A stretch of DNA of 42,211 bases from an uncultured Nitrosomonadaceae bacterium (GCA_905612245.1 CAJQRL010000033.1:1-42211), one strand, 5' to 3'. Shown: positions 18,682-27,732, counted from the first letter of the stretch. Notes: generated by a model from the sequence alone, not told the origin. Translations and numbers: made by a program.

Positions 18682-20487
18682 ATGCGTCCCACACGTTTAG
18701 AGAAGCCGTCATTGAGTCGCAACGATTGGGGGACCATTCGCTCATTATTACCGTACCTATGGGAGTTTAAAAAAAGGGTTTCGCTAGCGCTAGTTTTACT
18801 GGTCATGGCTAAACTTGCGAGTGTCGCAGTGCCGCTATTATTGAAGGAAGTGGTTGATGCACTTGATCAGCCACAAGATATGCTGGTACTGCCGGTGTTG
18901 TTCGTAGTGGGCTATGGTGTGCTACGTCTGTGTAGTACGTTATTCGGTGAAATACGTGACGCTATCTTTGCAAAGGTAACGCAGCGGGCAATCCGAAGAG
19001 TTGCGATTCGAGTTTTTGGCCACCTACATGCGTTGTCGTTACGTTTTCACTTAGAGCGCCAAACTGGCGGTGTATCACGTGATATTGAGCGGGGTTCACG
19101 CGGCATATCTTTTCTGTTGAATTTTATGCTGTTTAATATTTTGCCAACTCTTTTGGAAATTGGCTTAGTGGCAATAATTCTTCTTTCTAATTATGACATC
19201 TGGTTCTCTATAATTATATTTTCTACCTTAGTAGCTTATATTGCGCTCACGTTAGTTGTTACTGAACGGCGTATGATCTTCCGTCGCACCATGAATGACA
19301 TGGACTCAAAAGCGAATACACGTGCGATTGATAGCTTGTTAAATTATGAGACGGTGAAATATTTTGGTAATGAATCATGGGAGGCGGAGCGTTACGATGA
19401 GCACTTAAAGAAGTGGGAAACTGCAGCAGTACGTAACCAGACTTCTCTTGCGGCGCTTAATGCTGGGCAGAGTGGCATTATCGCAATAGGCGTAACGTTG
19501 TTAATGCTATTGGCATCTGACGGAGTGGTCAAAGGATCTATGTCATTGGGCGATTTGGTGTTAGTCAATGCTTTTATGTTGCAGCTTTATATGCCACTAC
19601 ACTTTCTTGGATTTGTTTATCGTGAAATTAAGCATTCACTGGCAGATATGGAAAAAATGTTTGCATTGTTGACGGAAAGAGAGGAAATAAAGGACAAATC
19701 GGATGCTCTTGATCTCGTTCAGGGAGATGCTTCAGTTCGGTTTGAAAACGTAAATTTTAGCTATGAATCTAATCGTCAAATTTTATTTGATATGAGCTTT
19801 GATATCCCTGCCGGGCATAACATTGCAGTAGTTGGGCACAGTGGCTCAGGCAAATCTACAATCTCACGTTTATTATTTCGTTTCTACGAAGTAACCAGTG
19901 GTCGTATTTTGGTAAATGATCAGGATATTAGTAATATTACTCAAAAGAGCCTGCGGGCAACTGTAGGCATTGTCCCGCAAGATACAGTTCTATTTAATGA
20001 AAGTATTTATTACAACATAGCTTATGGGCGCCCTGAAGCAAGTTGTGAAGAAGTCTTCCAGGCAGCAAAATCTGCTCATATTCATGATTTTATTGAAAGC
20101 CTGCCAGAAAAATACAAGACAACAGTTGGAGAGAGGGGGCTAAAACTTTCTGGTGGTGAAAAACAGCGAGTTGCAATTGCTAGAGCAATCTTGAAAGGAC
20201 CAAAGATTCTAATTTTTGATGAAGCAACCTCAGCACTAGATTCAAGATCTGAGAAGGCCATACAAGGAGAGCTGAAGAGAATAGCTGCGAATCGTACTAC
20301 GCTTACAATCGCTCATCGGCTTTCTACTATTGCTGATGCTGACCAAATTCTAGTAATGGATAAAGGTAGAATTATAGAACGTGGTAGCCACCAGGAGCTA
20401 CTTGCGGCAAGAGGGTTCTATTTCCATATGTGGGAGTTGCAGCAACAAGAAGAGCAAACCAGAGCGCATCAAGCAGACGATACCTAG
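18682..20487 (+). CDS. Atm1-type half ABC exporter
   Basis: A 601-residue fused membrane-ATPase half transporter of the ABCB7/Atm1/HMT1 group, acting as a homodimer. Six membrane segments occupy about 30-310. The ATPase domain has Walker A VGHSGSGKST, the Q-loop VPQDTVLFNESIYYNIAYGRP, signature LSGGEKQR and Walker B ILIFDEATSALD. The NYETVKYFGNE stretch before the ATPase is diagnostic of Atm1 relatives. Family members export glutathione-linked sulfur compounds or metal-glutathione complexes. It is 113 bases after the RND operon, with a Fur-like dyad upstream. Near SUF genes, a role in Fe-S or metal homeostasis is plausible but unproven. Confidence 0.93.
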   Translation: MRPTRLEKPSLSRNDWGTIRSLLPYLWEFKKRVSLALVLLVMAKLASVAVPLLLKEVVDALDQPQDMLVLPVLFVVGYGVLRLCSTLFGEIRDAIFAKVTQRAIRRVAIRVFGHLHALSLRFHLERQTGGVSRDIERGSRGISFLLNFMLFNILPTLLEIGLVAIILLSNYDIWFSIIIFSTLVAYIALTLVVTERRMIFRRTMNDMDSKANTRAIDSLLNYETVKYFGNESWEAERYDEHLKKWETAAVRNQTSLAALNAGQSGIIAIGVTLLMLLASDGVVKGSMSLGDLVLVNAFMLQLYMPLHFLGFVYREIKHSLADMEKMFALLTEREEIKDKSDALDLVQGDASVRFENVNFSYESNRQILFDMSFDIPAGHNIAVVGHSGSGKSTISRLLFRFYEVTSGRILVNDQDISNITQKSLRATVGIVPQDTVLFNESIYYNIAYGRPEASCEEVFQAAKSAHIHDFIESLPEKYKTTVGERGLKLSGGEKQRVAIARAILKGPKILIFDEATSALDSRSEKAIQGELKRIAANRTTLTIAHRLSTIADADQILVMDKGRIIERGSHQELLAARGFYFHMWELQQQEEQTRAHQADDT

Positions 20488-20558
20488 CTAGCACAAAGTG
20501 TCACTCTCTATTATTGTGCAATAATTCGTTGATTTTTAATGGTTGAGAAATATAGATT

Positions 20559-20587
20559 TTTACAAGTATTGGTATACAGTTTATAGT
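20559..20587 (+). promoter_or_regulatory. Sigma70 promoter for the endopeptidase gene
   Basis: TTTACA (20559-20564), a 17-base spacer, TATAGT (20582-20587): each hexamer is one base from consensus and the spacing is optimal. Transcription would begin near 20594, about 75 bases before the chosen ATG at 20668. The gap before it holds only a loose dyad, GCACAA with TTGTGC, just after the exporter gene. Confidence 0.65.
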
Positions 20588-20667
20588 TAAGATTTTTATA
20601 TATATGCGGTCAAAAAAATAATTTTGTGGATCGAAAGTACCGAAATTTTTCGGTTGGAACAAGAAAA

Positions 20668-21501
20668 ATGAAAAAGATACTCCTGACATTATCTATAGTA
20701 ATTTTTTTTACCGGTGCTGCCGTTGCAAAGCAGGGCGAGTTACGTCTGAGATCAGAATCTGTGATTGTTCTGGATGCTAAACAAGGGAATGTTATTTACC
20801 GGAAAAATGCAGATAAAATTAGGCCCATTGCTTCAATTACTAAGCTGATGACGGCGATGGTAGTACTTGATGCAAAATTAGCGTTAAATCAGAAGATTTC
20901 TATTAGGTCGGCTGATATTGATCGTTTAAAGAATACTCGTTCACGGTTGTCACTTGGAGCTAAACTTACTCGTAAAGAGTTGCTATTATTGGCACTGATG
21001 TCATCAGATAATCGTGCGGCTGCAGCATTAGGGCGGACTTATCCCGGTGGCAAGAGGGCATTTGTTAAAGCAATGAACAACAAGGCTTTTGAACTGGGAA
21101 TGGGAAACAGTTTTTTTGTTGAGTCTACCGGACTAAGTAGCAGGAATGTTTCTACTGCCCGTGACTTAGCTAAACTGGTTGGAGCTGCTCATAACTACAA
21201 GCTTATCCGTAAATATACTACTACTGCAGCGTATTCAGTAAAACTTCCTCGTAGGAAACATGCCCTACTGTACAAGAACTCTAATATTCTTGTGCGCCGT
21301 GGGGTTTGGAATATTGATATTTCAAAAACTGGTTTTTTGAAGGCAGCTGGGCGTTGTTTAGTTATGCATGCACAAATACTTGGCAAACCGGTAATAATAG
21401 TATTACTTGATTCTTGGGGAAAAAATACCCGTATTGGTGATGCTAATCGTATTAAAAAATGGATGGAGAAAAATAATCGGCTTAAGAAACGAAGTGGCTG
21501 A
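20668..21501 (+). CDS. pbpG: D-alanyl-D-alanine endopeptidase (PBP7 type)
   Basis: A periplasmic low-molecular-weight penicillin-binding protein that cuts peptidoglycan cross-links. The serine-peptidase S11 motifs are complete: SITK (the SxxK active site), SSDN, and SKTG followed by the family-typical FLKAAGRCLVM. The ORF track starts at a GTG (20626), but the signal peptide begins at MKKILLTLSIVIFFTGAAVA, so I use the ATG at 20668, giving 277 residues. No C-terminal amphipathic anchor is evident, which suits PBP7 rather than PBP5/6. It has its own promoter and is followed by a gene on the opposite strand. Confidence 0.92.
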   Translation: MKKILLTLSIVIFFTGAAVAKQGELRLRSESVIVLDAKQGNVIYRKNADKIRPIASITKLMTAMVVLDAKLALNQKISIRSADIDRLKNTRSRLSLGAKLTRKELLLLALMSSDNRAAAALGRTYPGGKRAFVKAMNNKAFELGMGNSFFVESTGLSSRNVSTARDLAKLVGAAHNYKLIRKYTTTAAYSVKLPRRKHALLYKNSNILVRRGVWNIDISKTGFLKAAGRCLVMHAQILGKPVIIVLLDSWGKNTRIGDANRIKKWMEKNNRLKKRSG

Positions 21502-21585
21502 TGGCTTTATATGTTTTGGGTGCCCTCTAGTGCTAATGATGAAACTTTAGCGCTAGTATTTAGATTTTTAATATCAGTTCTCTGA

Positions 21586-22842
21586 TCAGAGAAATTGGAA
21601 CGCAAGAATAGCAACAAATGTAGGTGGTAATGCGGCCACTAATAGTCCTAAAGGATGGATCGAGTCATCTTCAAATGACTCCTTGAGTATGGCAAAACCT
21701 GCAGGATTAGGAGCATTAGCAATGACTGTCAGGCCGCCTCCTGTCACTGCTCCAGCGACAAGAGAATATTGGAATTCTGGACTTGTTCCTTCCAATAAAG
21801 AGCCAAGATATGTCAGCGCAGCATTATCAGTAAATGCTGTAAGGAATGTGGCGCCATAGAAAAGAACAGTAGTATCCATGCCTACTAATATTGGTTGTAA
21901 CCACCATTTTTGTTGCGCCCCTAGAACAACAAGTCCCGCAAGGAAAAAAGCAACTAACAGCCCTTCGCGTAGGATTAATCGATCCTGGTAACGCTCGTAG
22001 GCGTGAGCAAAGCCAATAAAAAACAGAAGTAATCCCATGAAAACTTCTGGGTGATGAGCAAAGACTACTACGCCTACTAGAAAAAATAAGTGTATAAACA
22101 AAACGGGTAAGGGAACCCTTTTTTCTTGAGATTCTTTATCAAAATGAATCTCTGAGAGTTCTCGCCGAAAAACAAAGGTGGCCACCAAAGTATTTACTAG
22201 TACAACGATTATAGCTTTCCAGCCAAATGTACTGAACATGAATGCGAGGTCCCATCCCCACTTTGTTGCCACCATAAGTACTGGTGGAGCGGCAAATGTC
22301 GTCATCGTTCCACCAATTGAAATGTTTACAAATAAAACACCAAGAGTCGCATATTTAAGTTTGGTCGTAATGCCCTTTGAGTAATAACGCTCAAGAAGTA
22401 TAAGTCCGGCTAGCGTCATGGCAGCTGGCTCTGTAATGAAAGAACCTAGTAGCGGCACAAATGACAAAGTAACAAAATAAAATGCCCTTCCATCTGACCA
22501 TGGAATAATTTTTGCAATCTTCTTCACGCAGAGCATTGCAAATTGGAGAATAGGGCGACTACCGGCGATCACCATAATGGCGAATACAAACATGGGCTCA
22601 GTAAAGCTTTGTTGTTCAAGGTAAGTGGTAGCAGCTTGTTTGCCATTAATGGACAATATTGCGAAGGTTAATACTAACGCCCAAAGTCCGAAAACAACTT
22701 CGACTTCACCTAAAAAATGCCATATACCAGAGTGAGCTGGGCGCGTATGGGCTAAATGCTGGAAGAATTTAGTTGAGAAAGTGTGAATTAATGCGACGCC
22801 AAATAATATTGTGCCAATTAATTCAATTGTAGTAGGGTTCAT
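21586..22842 (-). CDS. Putative Na+/H+ antiporter family membrane protein
   Basis: A 418-residue integral membrane protein with about ten to twelve hydrophobic segments, resembling the family annotated as putative Na+/H+ antiporter (related to the NhaD/ArsB ion-transporter superfamily). Features include the N-terminal HTFSTKFFQHLAH, EPAAMTLAGLILLERY in the middle and a C-terminal TAFTDNAALTYLGSL followed by GGLTVIANAPNPAGFAIL. The latter two resemble the paired re-entrant, unwound helices of that superfamily. It stands alone on the minus strand. Ion specificity is not established by sequence. Confidence 0.85.
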   Translation of the reverse strand: MNPTTIELIGTILFGVALIHTFSTKFFQHLAHTRPAHSGIWHFLGEVEVVFGLWALVLTFAILSINGKQAATTYLEQQSFTEPMFVFAIMVIAGSRPILQFAMLCVKKIAKIIPWSDGRAFYFVTLSFVPLLGSFITEPAAMTLAGLILLERYYSKGITTKLKYATLGVLFVNISIGGTMTTFAAPPVLMVATKWGWDLAFMFSTFGWKAIIVVLVNTLVATFVFRRELSEIHFDKESQEKRVPLPVLFIHLFFLVGVVVFAHHPEVFMGLLLFFIGFAHAYERYQDRLILREGLLVAFFLAGLVVLGAQQKWWLQPILVGMDTTVLFYGATFLTAFTDNAALTYLGSLLEGTSPEFQYSLVAGAVTGGGLTVIANAPNPAGFAILKESFEDDSIHPLGLLVAALPPTFVAILAFQFL

Positions 22843-23255
22843 TTATCGCTGGCAGTTAGGTTTATTTTGAATATCCAGATATTTCATAAATTAGTATTCA
22901 CGCTTAATAATAATTAGAAGTCTCTGTTTTGTAATTATATGCTTAAACACTCCAATAGTTTGAGCAGCTTTGTTTTTGATTTTAAACCACGTTCTTATAT
23001 TTGTAATCTATCTCCAACAGATTTATTTAAAGGGCTGTATTCTTGTAAGAGGTTTATTGGGTTTACGGGCAATGATTACTTATGTATGTCAGGTATAATA
23101 CTTCGGTCTTGTGTAACCTATAAGGAGACTTATTTGGTTCCATATAAAATTTCATATAGTACTCGTATGCCAAATGAAAATGGATCTAGAACTCTATAAT
23201 AGAATATAGTTCCGAATTATAATTAAATGTTTTAATTTTTCTCTTTGAGGTAATT
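22843..23255. other. Long divergent intergenic region
   Basis: A gap of 413 bases between the leftward antiporter gene and the rightward FKBP gene. The 86-codon frame at 22939-23199 has low-complexity, cysteine-scattered content and no ribosome binding site at its start, so I do not call it. Within the gap are a TATAAT at 23094-23099 without a clear -35, a strong AAGGAG at 23122-23127, and further TATAAT elements at 23195-23200 and 23218-23223 close to the FKBP gene. Promoters for both genes must lie here. Confidence 0.4.
23134..23199 (+). CDS. Possible 21-residue leader peptide
   Basis: AAGGAG at 23122-23127 is followed after six bases by TTG and a 21-codon frame ending in TAA (MVPYKISYSTRMPNENGS...). 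A TATAAT about 35 bases upstream could start its transcript. The 57-base gap to the FKBP gene would fit a leader. There is no codon-run logic (no repeated amino acid) that would point to attenuation, so this rests only on the Shine-Dalgarno sequence and spacing and may be chance. Confidence 0.2.
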   Translation: MVPYKISYSTRMPNENGSRTL

Positions 23256-23693
23256 ATGACCAAAGTAAAAGTAATACTTAATCTAAGTGCAGTAATATTT
23301 AGCATGCTGTTACTACAACAGAATGCATTCTCTGATACTACAAAAGTAACTGAGCTTATAAAAACTGATGTCAAAATCGGGACTGGTCCAGAGGCAACCG
23401 GAGGGCAAGAGGTTAAAGTTCATTACACAGGTTGGCTATATAAAGCAAATTTACCTCAGAAAAAAGGCCCTAAATTTGACAGCTCAATTGATCGGGGCGA
23501 ACCATTTGTTTTCCCACTAGGTATTGGGCGAGTAATTAAAGGCTGGGATCAAGGGGTTGTGGGAATGAAAGTCGGAGGAAAAAGAACGTTGATTATTCCA
23601 GCCCATCTTGGATATGGTACGCGCGGAGCTGGTGACTCGATTCCACCTAATGCAGCTTTAGTTTTTGATGTCGAATTACTTGAATTACAATAA
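23256..23693 (+). CDS. FKBP-type peptidyl-prolyl cis-trans isomerase, exported
   Basis: A 145-residue protein: signal peptide to about residue 27 ([10 protein letters not shown]), then a single FKBP domain. Conserved stretches are [38 protein letters not shown], the [20 protein letters not shown] core and [16 protein letters not shown]. It would speed proline isomerisation during folding in the periplasm. A good ribosome binding site (GAGGT) precedes the ATG. There is no extra dimerisation domain, unlike FkpA. The small gap of 64 bases to the DUF971 gene suggests possible co-transcription with the ubi block. Confidence 0.94.
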   Translation: MTKVKVILNLSAVIFSMLLLQQNAFSDTTKVTELIKTDVKIGTGPEATGGQEVKVHYTGWLYKANLPQKKGPKFDSSIDRGEPFVFPLGIGRVIKGWDQGVVGMKVGGKRTLIIPAHLGYGTRGAGDSIPPNAALVFDVELLELQ

Positions 23694-23757
23694 ATATTCT
23701 AGGCTATAAATATAGGTGTACTTGTTACACGTCGCTATTAACTGATTAAATATTATT

Positions 23758-24156
23758 ATGGCAGGCTTAAGTTCAGATACTCCTAGACCAAATGAAATAA
23801 AATTACATCAGAAGTCTAGGCTAATGGAGATTTCTTTTGCAAGCGGGGAAGTTTTTAAATTTTCCTACGAGTTTTTGCGGGTCCATTCGCCTTCAGCTGA
23901 AGTGCGTGGACATAGCCCTGGGCAAGAAATATTACAAACTGGGAAACAGGATGTAATGATAAATCATATTGAGCCAGTGGGTAGCTATGCAATTCAGCCG
24001 AATTTTTCAGACGGCCATAATTCAGGTCTGTATTCTTGGGATCTGCTTTATAACTATGGTATAAATCAAGATAAAATGTGGCTTCATTATCTGGATAGAA
24101 TGGATGAGGCAGGTGCAAGTAGAAAATTGCCTGAAGAGTTATCTGTACACAAATAG
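23758..24156 (+). CDS. DUF971 (GBBH-like N-terminal domain) protein
   Basis: A 132-residue stand-alone DUF971 protein, the domain also found at the N-terminus of gamma-butyrobetaine hydroxylase. Typical features are the LHQKSRLMEISFASGEVFKFSYEFLRVHSPSAEV opening and SDGHNSGLYSWDLLYNYG near the end. Its role is not known; the domain also occurs fused to Mrp/ApbC-type Fe-S ATPases, so a link with Fe-S proteins is possible. It lies directly before ubiE, an order common in betaproteobacteria. No catalytic iron-binding jelly-roll domain follows. Confidence 0.88.
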   Translation: MAGLSSDTPRPNEIKLHQKSRLMEISFASGEVFKFSYEFLRVHSPSAEVRGHSPGQEILQTGKQDVMINHIEPVGSYAIQPNFSDGHNSGLYSWDLLYNYGINQDKMWLHYLDRMDEAGASRKLPEELSVHK

Positions 24157-24191
24157 AATTAATACTGTCAGGCAGTGGATGGTATTAATTT
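24156..24191 (+). other. Stem-loop right after the DUF971 stop codon
   Basis: AATTAATAC (24157-24165) and GTATTAATT (24182-24190) are perfect reverse complements, and the stem extends inward through G-U pairs and U-A, C-G pairs to about 14 pairs with an 8-base loop. It begins at the last base of the DUF971 stop codon. No U tract follows, so it is less likely a simple terminator than an mRNA-processing or stability element between DUF971 and ubiE. Confidence 0.45.
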
Positions 24192-24241
24192 CAGCACTCA
24201 TTGCAGAAATTATATTTATGTTACTTTTTTGAAAATTATTT

Positions 24242-24976
24242 ATGACTAAAACCACACATTTCGGTTTTAACTCAGTTCCTGAAACTGATAAAGCGCGTAA
24301 GGTAGCAGGGGTATTTGACTCTGTAGCAGGTCGTTACAACTTAATGAATGACCTCATGTCAGCCGGGATGCACAGGCTTTGGAAGCGTTTTGCTATTCAG
24401 ACTAGTGGAGTCAAGGCTGGTGATCGGGTTCTTGATATAGCAGGCGGCACAGCGGATCTGAGTACATTGTTTGCTGATCATGTCGGAGAGCGCGGAGAGA
24501 TATGGCTTACTGATATAAATAATTCTATGCTTTCCATAGGCCGTGACCGAATTTTGGACTCTGGCCTGAGCGCATCAGTAGCACAGTGTGACGCTGAGAA
24601 ATTACCTTTTCCGGATAATTATTTTAATTGTGTGAGTGTTGCGTTTGGGCTTAGGAATATGACCCATAAAGATGTAGCATTGGCAGAAATGTTGCGGGTA
24701 CTTTGTCCTGGCGGGCGTTTAATAGTTCTTGAGTTTTCTAAGATATGGAAACCATTACAACCGGCTTATGATAAATATTCATTTGATATTTTACCTGCTA
24801 TAGGTAAATTTATTGCTAATGACGAAAGTAGCTATCGTTACCTAGCGGAGTCTATTCGTGTACATCCTGATCAGGAAGAATTAAAGGACCTAATGCAGCA
24901 GGCTGGTTTTGAAAGAGTTGAGTATTTCAATCTCACTGCAGGAGTTGTTGCATTGCATCGTGGCAATAAATTCTAG
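24242..24976 (+). CDS. ubiE: Ubiquinone/menaquinone C-methyltransferase UbiE
   Basis: A SAM-dependent methyltransferase, 244 residues, that adds the ring C-methyl group in ubiquinone synthesis. Landmarks are [21 protein letters not shown] at the start, the SAM motif [32 protein letters not shown], the [19 protein letters not shown] signature and [18 protein letters not shown], and the C-terminal AGVVALHRG. It begins the ubiE-ubiJ-ubiB order. Whether it also serves menaquinone depends on the organism; a betaproteobacterium would normally make only ubiquinone. Confidence 0.97.
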   Translation: MTKTTHFGFNSVPETDKARKVAGVFDSVAGRYNLMNDLMSAGMHRLWKRFAIQTSGVKAGDRVLDIAGGTADLSTLFADHVGERGEIWLTDINNSMLSIGRDRILDSGLSASVAQCDAEKLPFPDNYFNCVSVAFGLRNMTHKDVALAEMLRVLCPGGRLIVLEFSKIWKPLQPAYDKYSFDILPAIGKFIANDESSYRYLAESIRVHPDQEELKDLMQQAGFERVEYFNLTAGVVALHRGNKF

Positions 24977-25076
24977 GCTCTTGTAAAAAAATATAATGTA
25001 TATAGAGCGCTTGGACTTCGTGTTAGTTTGATTGCAGCTTAAAATTTAAAGAGTATTCTGAGATTCAAAAATTGCC

Positions 25077-25658
25077 ATGTTGTCTTCCGTAGCTTTAGCT
25101 CCACTTAATCATATTCTGCTTAGTGAAAGTTGGGCTAAGAGACGGCTTCAGCCACATACTGGGAAGACAATACAGATTTGTGTTTCGCCGTTCTTGAATA
25201 CTACGCTAACTGTACAAGAGAGCGGTGAACTATTAGCAGTGGCTAACAGTTCCAATATTGATACTACTGCCACTTTCACACTCGGTTTATTGCCTCGCTT
25301 ACTTACTCATGCTGAAGGTGCCTATAGCGAAATTAGTATATCTGGAGATGATGCATTTGCCGAAGAACTTATTTATATAAGTAAGCACTTGCATTGGGAT
25401 GTGGAGCAGGAATTGAGTAAGGTTACGGGTGATATTTTTGCTCATCGTATCGTGCAGACTAGTCAAGATATAAAATGCTGGCACAGTGAGACTGCTGAGA
25501 ATTTATCAGCAGCATTGGCAGAATACTGGTTAGAGGAGCAGCCACTATTGGCTAAGTCTTCTCATACTAAAGAATTCATTACTGACGTGCATACATTAAG
25601 TAATGAAATGGAGCAGCTAGAGATTCGGATAGAAAAAATTAGAAAGAGAAATCCTTAA
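25077..25658 (+). CDS. ubiJ: UbiJ-like SCP2-domain ubiquinone accessory protein
   Basis: A 193-residue protein with an SCP2-like lipid-binding domain in the N-terminal two-thirds (PHTGKTIQICVSPFLNTTLTVQ, then EISISGDDAFAEELIYISKHLHWDVEQELSKVTGD) and a helical, charged C-terminus (SNEMEQLEIRIEKIRKR). In E. coli UbiJ binds ubiquinone intermediates and organises the cytosolic Ubi complex. Sequence conservation in this family is low, so the call rests on the SCP2 pattern plus the position between ubiE and ubiB. Confidence 0.9.
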   Translation: MLSSVALAPLNHILLSESWAKRRLQPHTGKTIQICVSPFLNTTLTVQESGELLAVANSSNIDTTATFTLGLLPRLLTHAEGAYSEISISGDDAFAEELIYISKHLHWDVEQELSKVTGDIFAHRIVQTSQDIKCWHSETAENLSAALAEYWLEEQPLLAKSSHTKEFITDVHTLSNEMEQLEIRIEKIRKRNP

Positions 25659-25675
25659 AGGCCTTTATAGGGATT
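25650..25675 (+). other. Palindromic stem-loop over the ubiJ stop codon
   Basis: TAAAGGCCTTTA (25656-25667) is a perfect 12-bp palindrome whose first bases are the ubiJ stop codon. The flanks AATCCT and AGGGATT extend the pairing with single-base bulges. An RNA hairpin with a GGCC loop would lie between ubiJ and ubiB. It is not followed by a U tract and probably does not terminate fully. Confidence 0.35.
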
Positions 25676-25709
25676 ATTAATAATAAATGAATAATTGTTT
25701 TTAAAATAA

Positions 25710-27227
25710 ATGCGTTTTCTTCGTCTTTTAAAAATTATCGCTGTCGCATTTCGTTTTGGTCTTGAGGAGTTTTTCCCGAGCCACGGATGGATGCGTGCGC
25801 TGAAAATACCGATTTTCTTCATAACAATTTGGCGTAGAAAAATAAAGAGACCGCGCGCGGAACGTTTGCGTATGGCCTTGGAAGCATTAGGGCCTATTTT
25901 TATAAAATTTGGTCAAATGTTATCTACTCGTCGTGACCTGTTGCCACTAGATATCTCAGATGAACTGGCTAAACTTCAAGATCAGGTCCCACCTTTTGCT
26001 TCCAGTATTGTATTAACAACAATAGAGAAGACATATGGAAAATCAGTCGATGAAGTATTCTTAGAGTTTGATCCTGAGCCAATAGCCAGTGCTTCAGTTG
26101 CTCAGGTTCATTTTGCGGTATTACATGATGGAACGAAGGTTGCTGTAAAAGTCTTACGCCCCGGGATTGATAAAACCATTGCACATGATGTTGCTTTGAT
26201 GGAAACCGGTGCATGGCTCGCTGAGGCTTTGTGGCCAGATGGGAAACGATTAAAAACAAGAGAAGTGGTATCAGAATTTGCACGGCATCTGGGTGATGAA
26301 CTTGATCTTCTACGTGAAGCTGCTAATTGTAGCCAATTGAGACGTAATTTTCTTGATTCTCCGTTGTTATTTGTACCAGAAGTATATTGGGACTATTGTC
26401 ACCCAGGGGTCATGGTGATGGAGCGTGTTCATGGAACACCTATTAGTCATGTATCTACTTTGCGTCAGCAGGGAATAGATATCCCAAAGCTCGCTCGTAC
26501 GGGAGTGGAGATTTTTTTCACTCAGGTGTTCCGAGATGGATATTTTCATGCAGATATGCATCCTGGTAATATTTTTGTCGGTAGCGATGGGCAATATATT
26601 GCAGTTGATTTCGGCATCATGGGTACACTTACAGATGAAGATAGGAATTATTTGGCACAGAATTTCCTAGCTTTTTTTAGCCGTGACTATAGGCGTGTTG
26701 CGGAAGCTCACGTTGAGGCAGGTTGGGCTCCGAGGGATACAAGGGTTGATGATTTTGAGAATGCAATTCGTGCGGTATGTGAGCCCATTTTTGATAGACC
26801 ACTAAAAGAGATTTCTTTTGGTCGTGTTCTATTACGCTTATTTCAAACGTCACGTAAATTTAATGTAGAGATTCAACCGCAACTGGTTATGCTGCAGAAA
26901 ACATTACTAAATATTGAGGGGCTTGGACGAGACCTTGACCCGGATCTAGATCTGTGGACAACAGCCAAGCCATATCTAGGGGACTGGATGTCTGAGCAAA
27001 TTGGTTGGCGTGGGATGCTTAGTGGCGTACAAAAAGAAGCGCCCAGCTGGGCTGTTATGGTGCCACAGTTTCCTCGCCTGCTATACCAGGCTTTGAATAG
27101 AGATCCTGCAGAAGGGCTTGAAAAAAGAATGACTGAACTACTGCAAGAAGAAAAACGACAGAGCCGTTTGTTAATTATTTTATCAACTCTGCTAACAGGA
27201 TTGTTATTTTGGCAGATATGGGGATAG
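25710..27227 (+). CDS. ubiB: UbiB atypical kinase of ubiquinone synthesis
   Basis: A 505-residue ABC1/ADCK/UbiB-family protein needed for aerobic ubiquinone synthesis, probably as an ATPase. The family-defining KxGQ motif is KFGQ (66-69) within [15 protein letters not shown], and the Ala-rich loop reads [11 protein letters not shown]. Kinase elements include [20 protein letters not shown] and VDFGIMG. One hydrophobic helix near the C-terminus ([17 protein letters not shown]) anchors it in the inner membrane; the family usually has two. It is the third ubi gene in the block and complete. Confidence 0.97.
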   Translation: MRFLRLLKIIAVAFRFGLEEFFPSHGWMRALKIPIFFITIWRRKIKRPRAERLRMALEALGPIFIKFGQMLSTRRDLLPLDISDELAKLQDQVPPFASSIVLTTIEKTYGKSVDEVFLEFDPEPIASASVAQVHFAVLHDGTKVAVKVLRPGIDKTIAHDVALMETGAWLAEALWPDGKRLKTREVVSEFARHLGDELDLLREAANCSQLRRNFLDSPLLFVPEVYWDYCHPGVMVMERVHGTPISHVSTLRQQGIDIPKLARTGVEIFFTQVFRDGYFHADMHPGNIFVGSDGQYIAVDFGIMGTLTDEDRNYLAQNFLAFFSRDYRRVAEAHVEAGWAPRDTRVDDFENAIRAVCEPIFDRPLKEISFGRVLLRLFQTSRKFNVEIQPQLVMLQKTLLNIEGLGRDLDPDLDLWTTAKPYLGDWMSEQIGWRGMLSGVQKEAPSWAVMVPQFPRLLYQALNRDPAEGLEKRMTELLQEEKRQSRLLIILSTLLTGLLFWQIWG

Positions 27228-27371
27228 TATATTTTAAAAAATTTCCTAGCAAATTTGTCAGTAATTTTTAATAGAAGAGCTGTACTCTATTGCTATATCT
27301 AGAATTTGATTATCAAAGACAAATGCATCATTTCGGCATAATTTACCCTTGAATATTTTATAAAGATTTAG

Positions 27372-27680
27372 ATGAGCTATTATCGACAGCATGTATTTTT
27401 CTGTGTCAATCAGAGGGAGGCTGGGGCACAGTGCTGTAATGACCATAGCGCTCAAGAAATACGTGATTATGCTAAAAATCGTATTAAGAAATTAAATCTA
27501 GATCACAAAGGGAAAATTAGAATAAATATGGCTGGGTGTCTTGATCGTTGTAGTGAGGGTCCAGTTATTGTGGTTTATCCTGATGAAGTTTGGTATACCT
27601 ATGTTGATAAAGAAGATATAGACGAAATTATCGAAGAGCATCTTATAAATGGTCGTATAGTGGATCGACTCAGGATTTAA
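27372..27680 (+). CDS. Thioredoxin-like [2Fe-2S] ferredoxin
   Basis: A 102-residue protein of the thioredoxin-fold [2Fe-2S] ferredoxin family (relatives of the NuoE C-domain and Aquifex Fd4). Likely ligands are Cys11, Cys21 or Cys22, Cys56 and Cys60 (FFCVNQ, AQCCND, AGCLDRC). The C-terminus PVIVVYPDEVWYTYVDKEDIDEIIEEHL is typical. The partner enzyme is not known for stand-alone members. It adds to the number of Fe-S proteins near the suf locus and follows ubiB after 144 bases. Confidence 0.9.
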   Translation: MSYYRQHVFFCVNQREAGAQCCNDHSAQEIRDYAKNRIKKLNLDHKGKIRINMAGCLDRCSEGPVIVVYPDEVWYTYVDKEDIDEIIEEHLINGRIVDRLRI

Positions 27681-27682
27681 TG

Positions 27683-27725
27683 TTTCATTTGCTATGTATG
27701 AAATGGTAATAAATAATATTATTAC
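27683..27725 (+). terminator. Tandem AT-rich stem-loops after the ferredoxin gene
   Basis: Two hairpins follow the stop codon closely: TTTCAT/ATGAAA (27683-27703), then GTAATAA-ATAATA-TTATTAC (27706-27725, a perfect 7-bp stem). They are AT-only or nearly so and lack a T tract, so termination strength would be low. The position between two genes with a promoter downstream supports some transcript-end function. Confidence 0.3.
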
Positions 27726-27732
27726 AAGCCAG

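Noticed and set aside
20493-20518. Possible terminator after the ABC exporter (GCACAA...TTGTGC)
   Set aside because: The loop is about 17 bases, the stem is only six pairs, and no T tract follows.
22939-23199. 86-codon frame in the gap before the FKBP gene
   Set aside because: No ribosome binding site at its start and no recognisable or protein-like pattern. Only its last 21 codons have a good Shine-Dalgarno sequence and are listed separately at low confidence.
27306-27316. TTGAT-T-ATCAA as a possible FNR box before the [2Fe-2S] ferredoxin
   Set aside because: FNR sites need four bases between the half sites; here there is one, so it is only a short palindrome.
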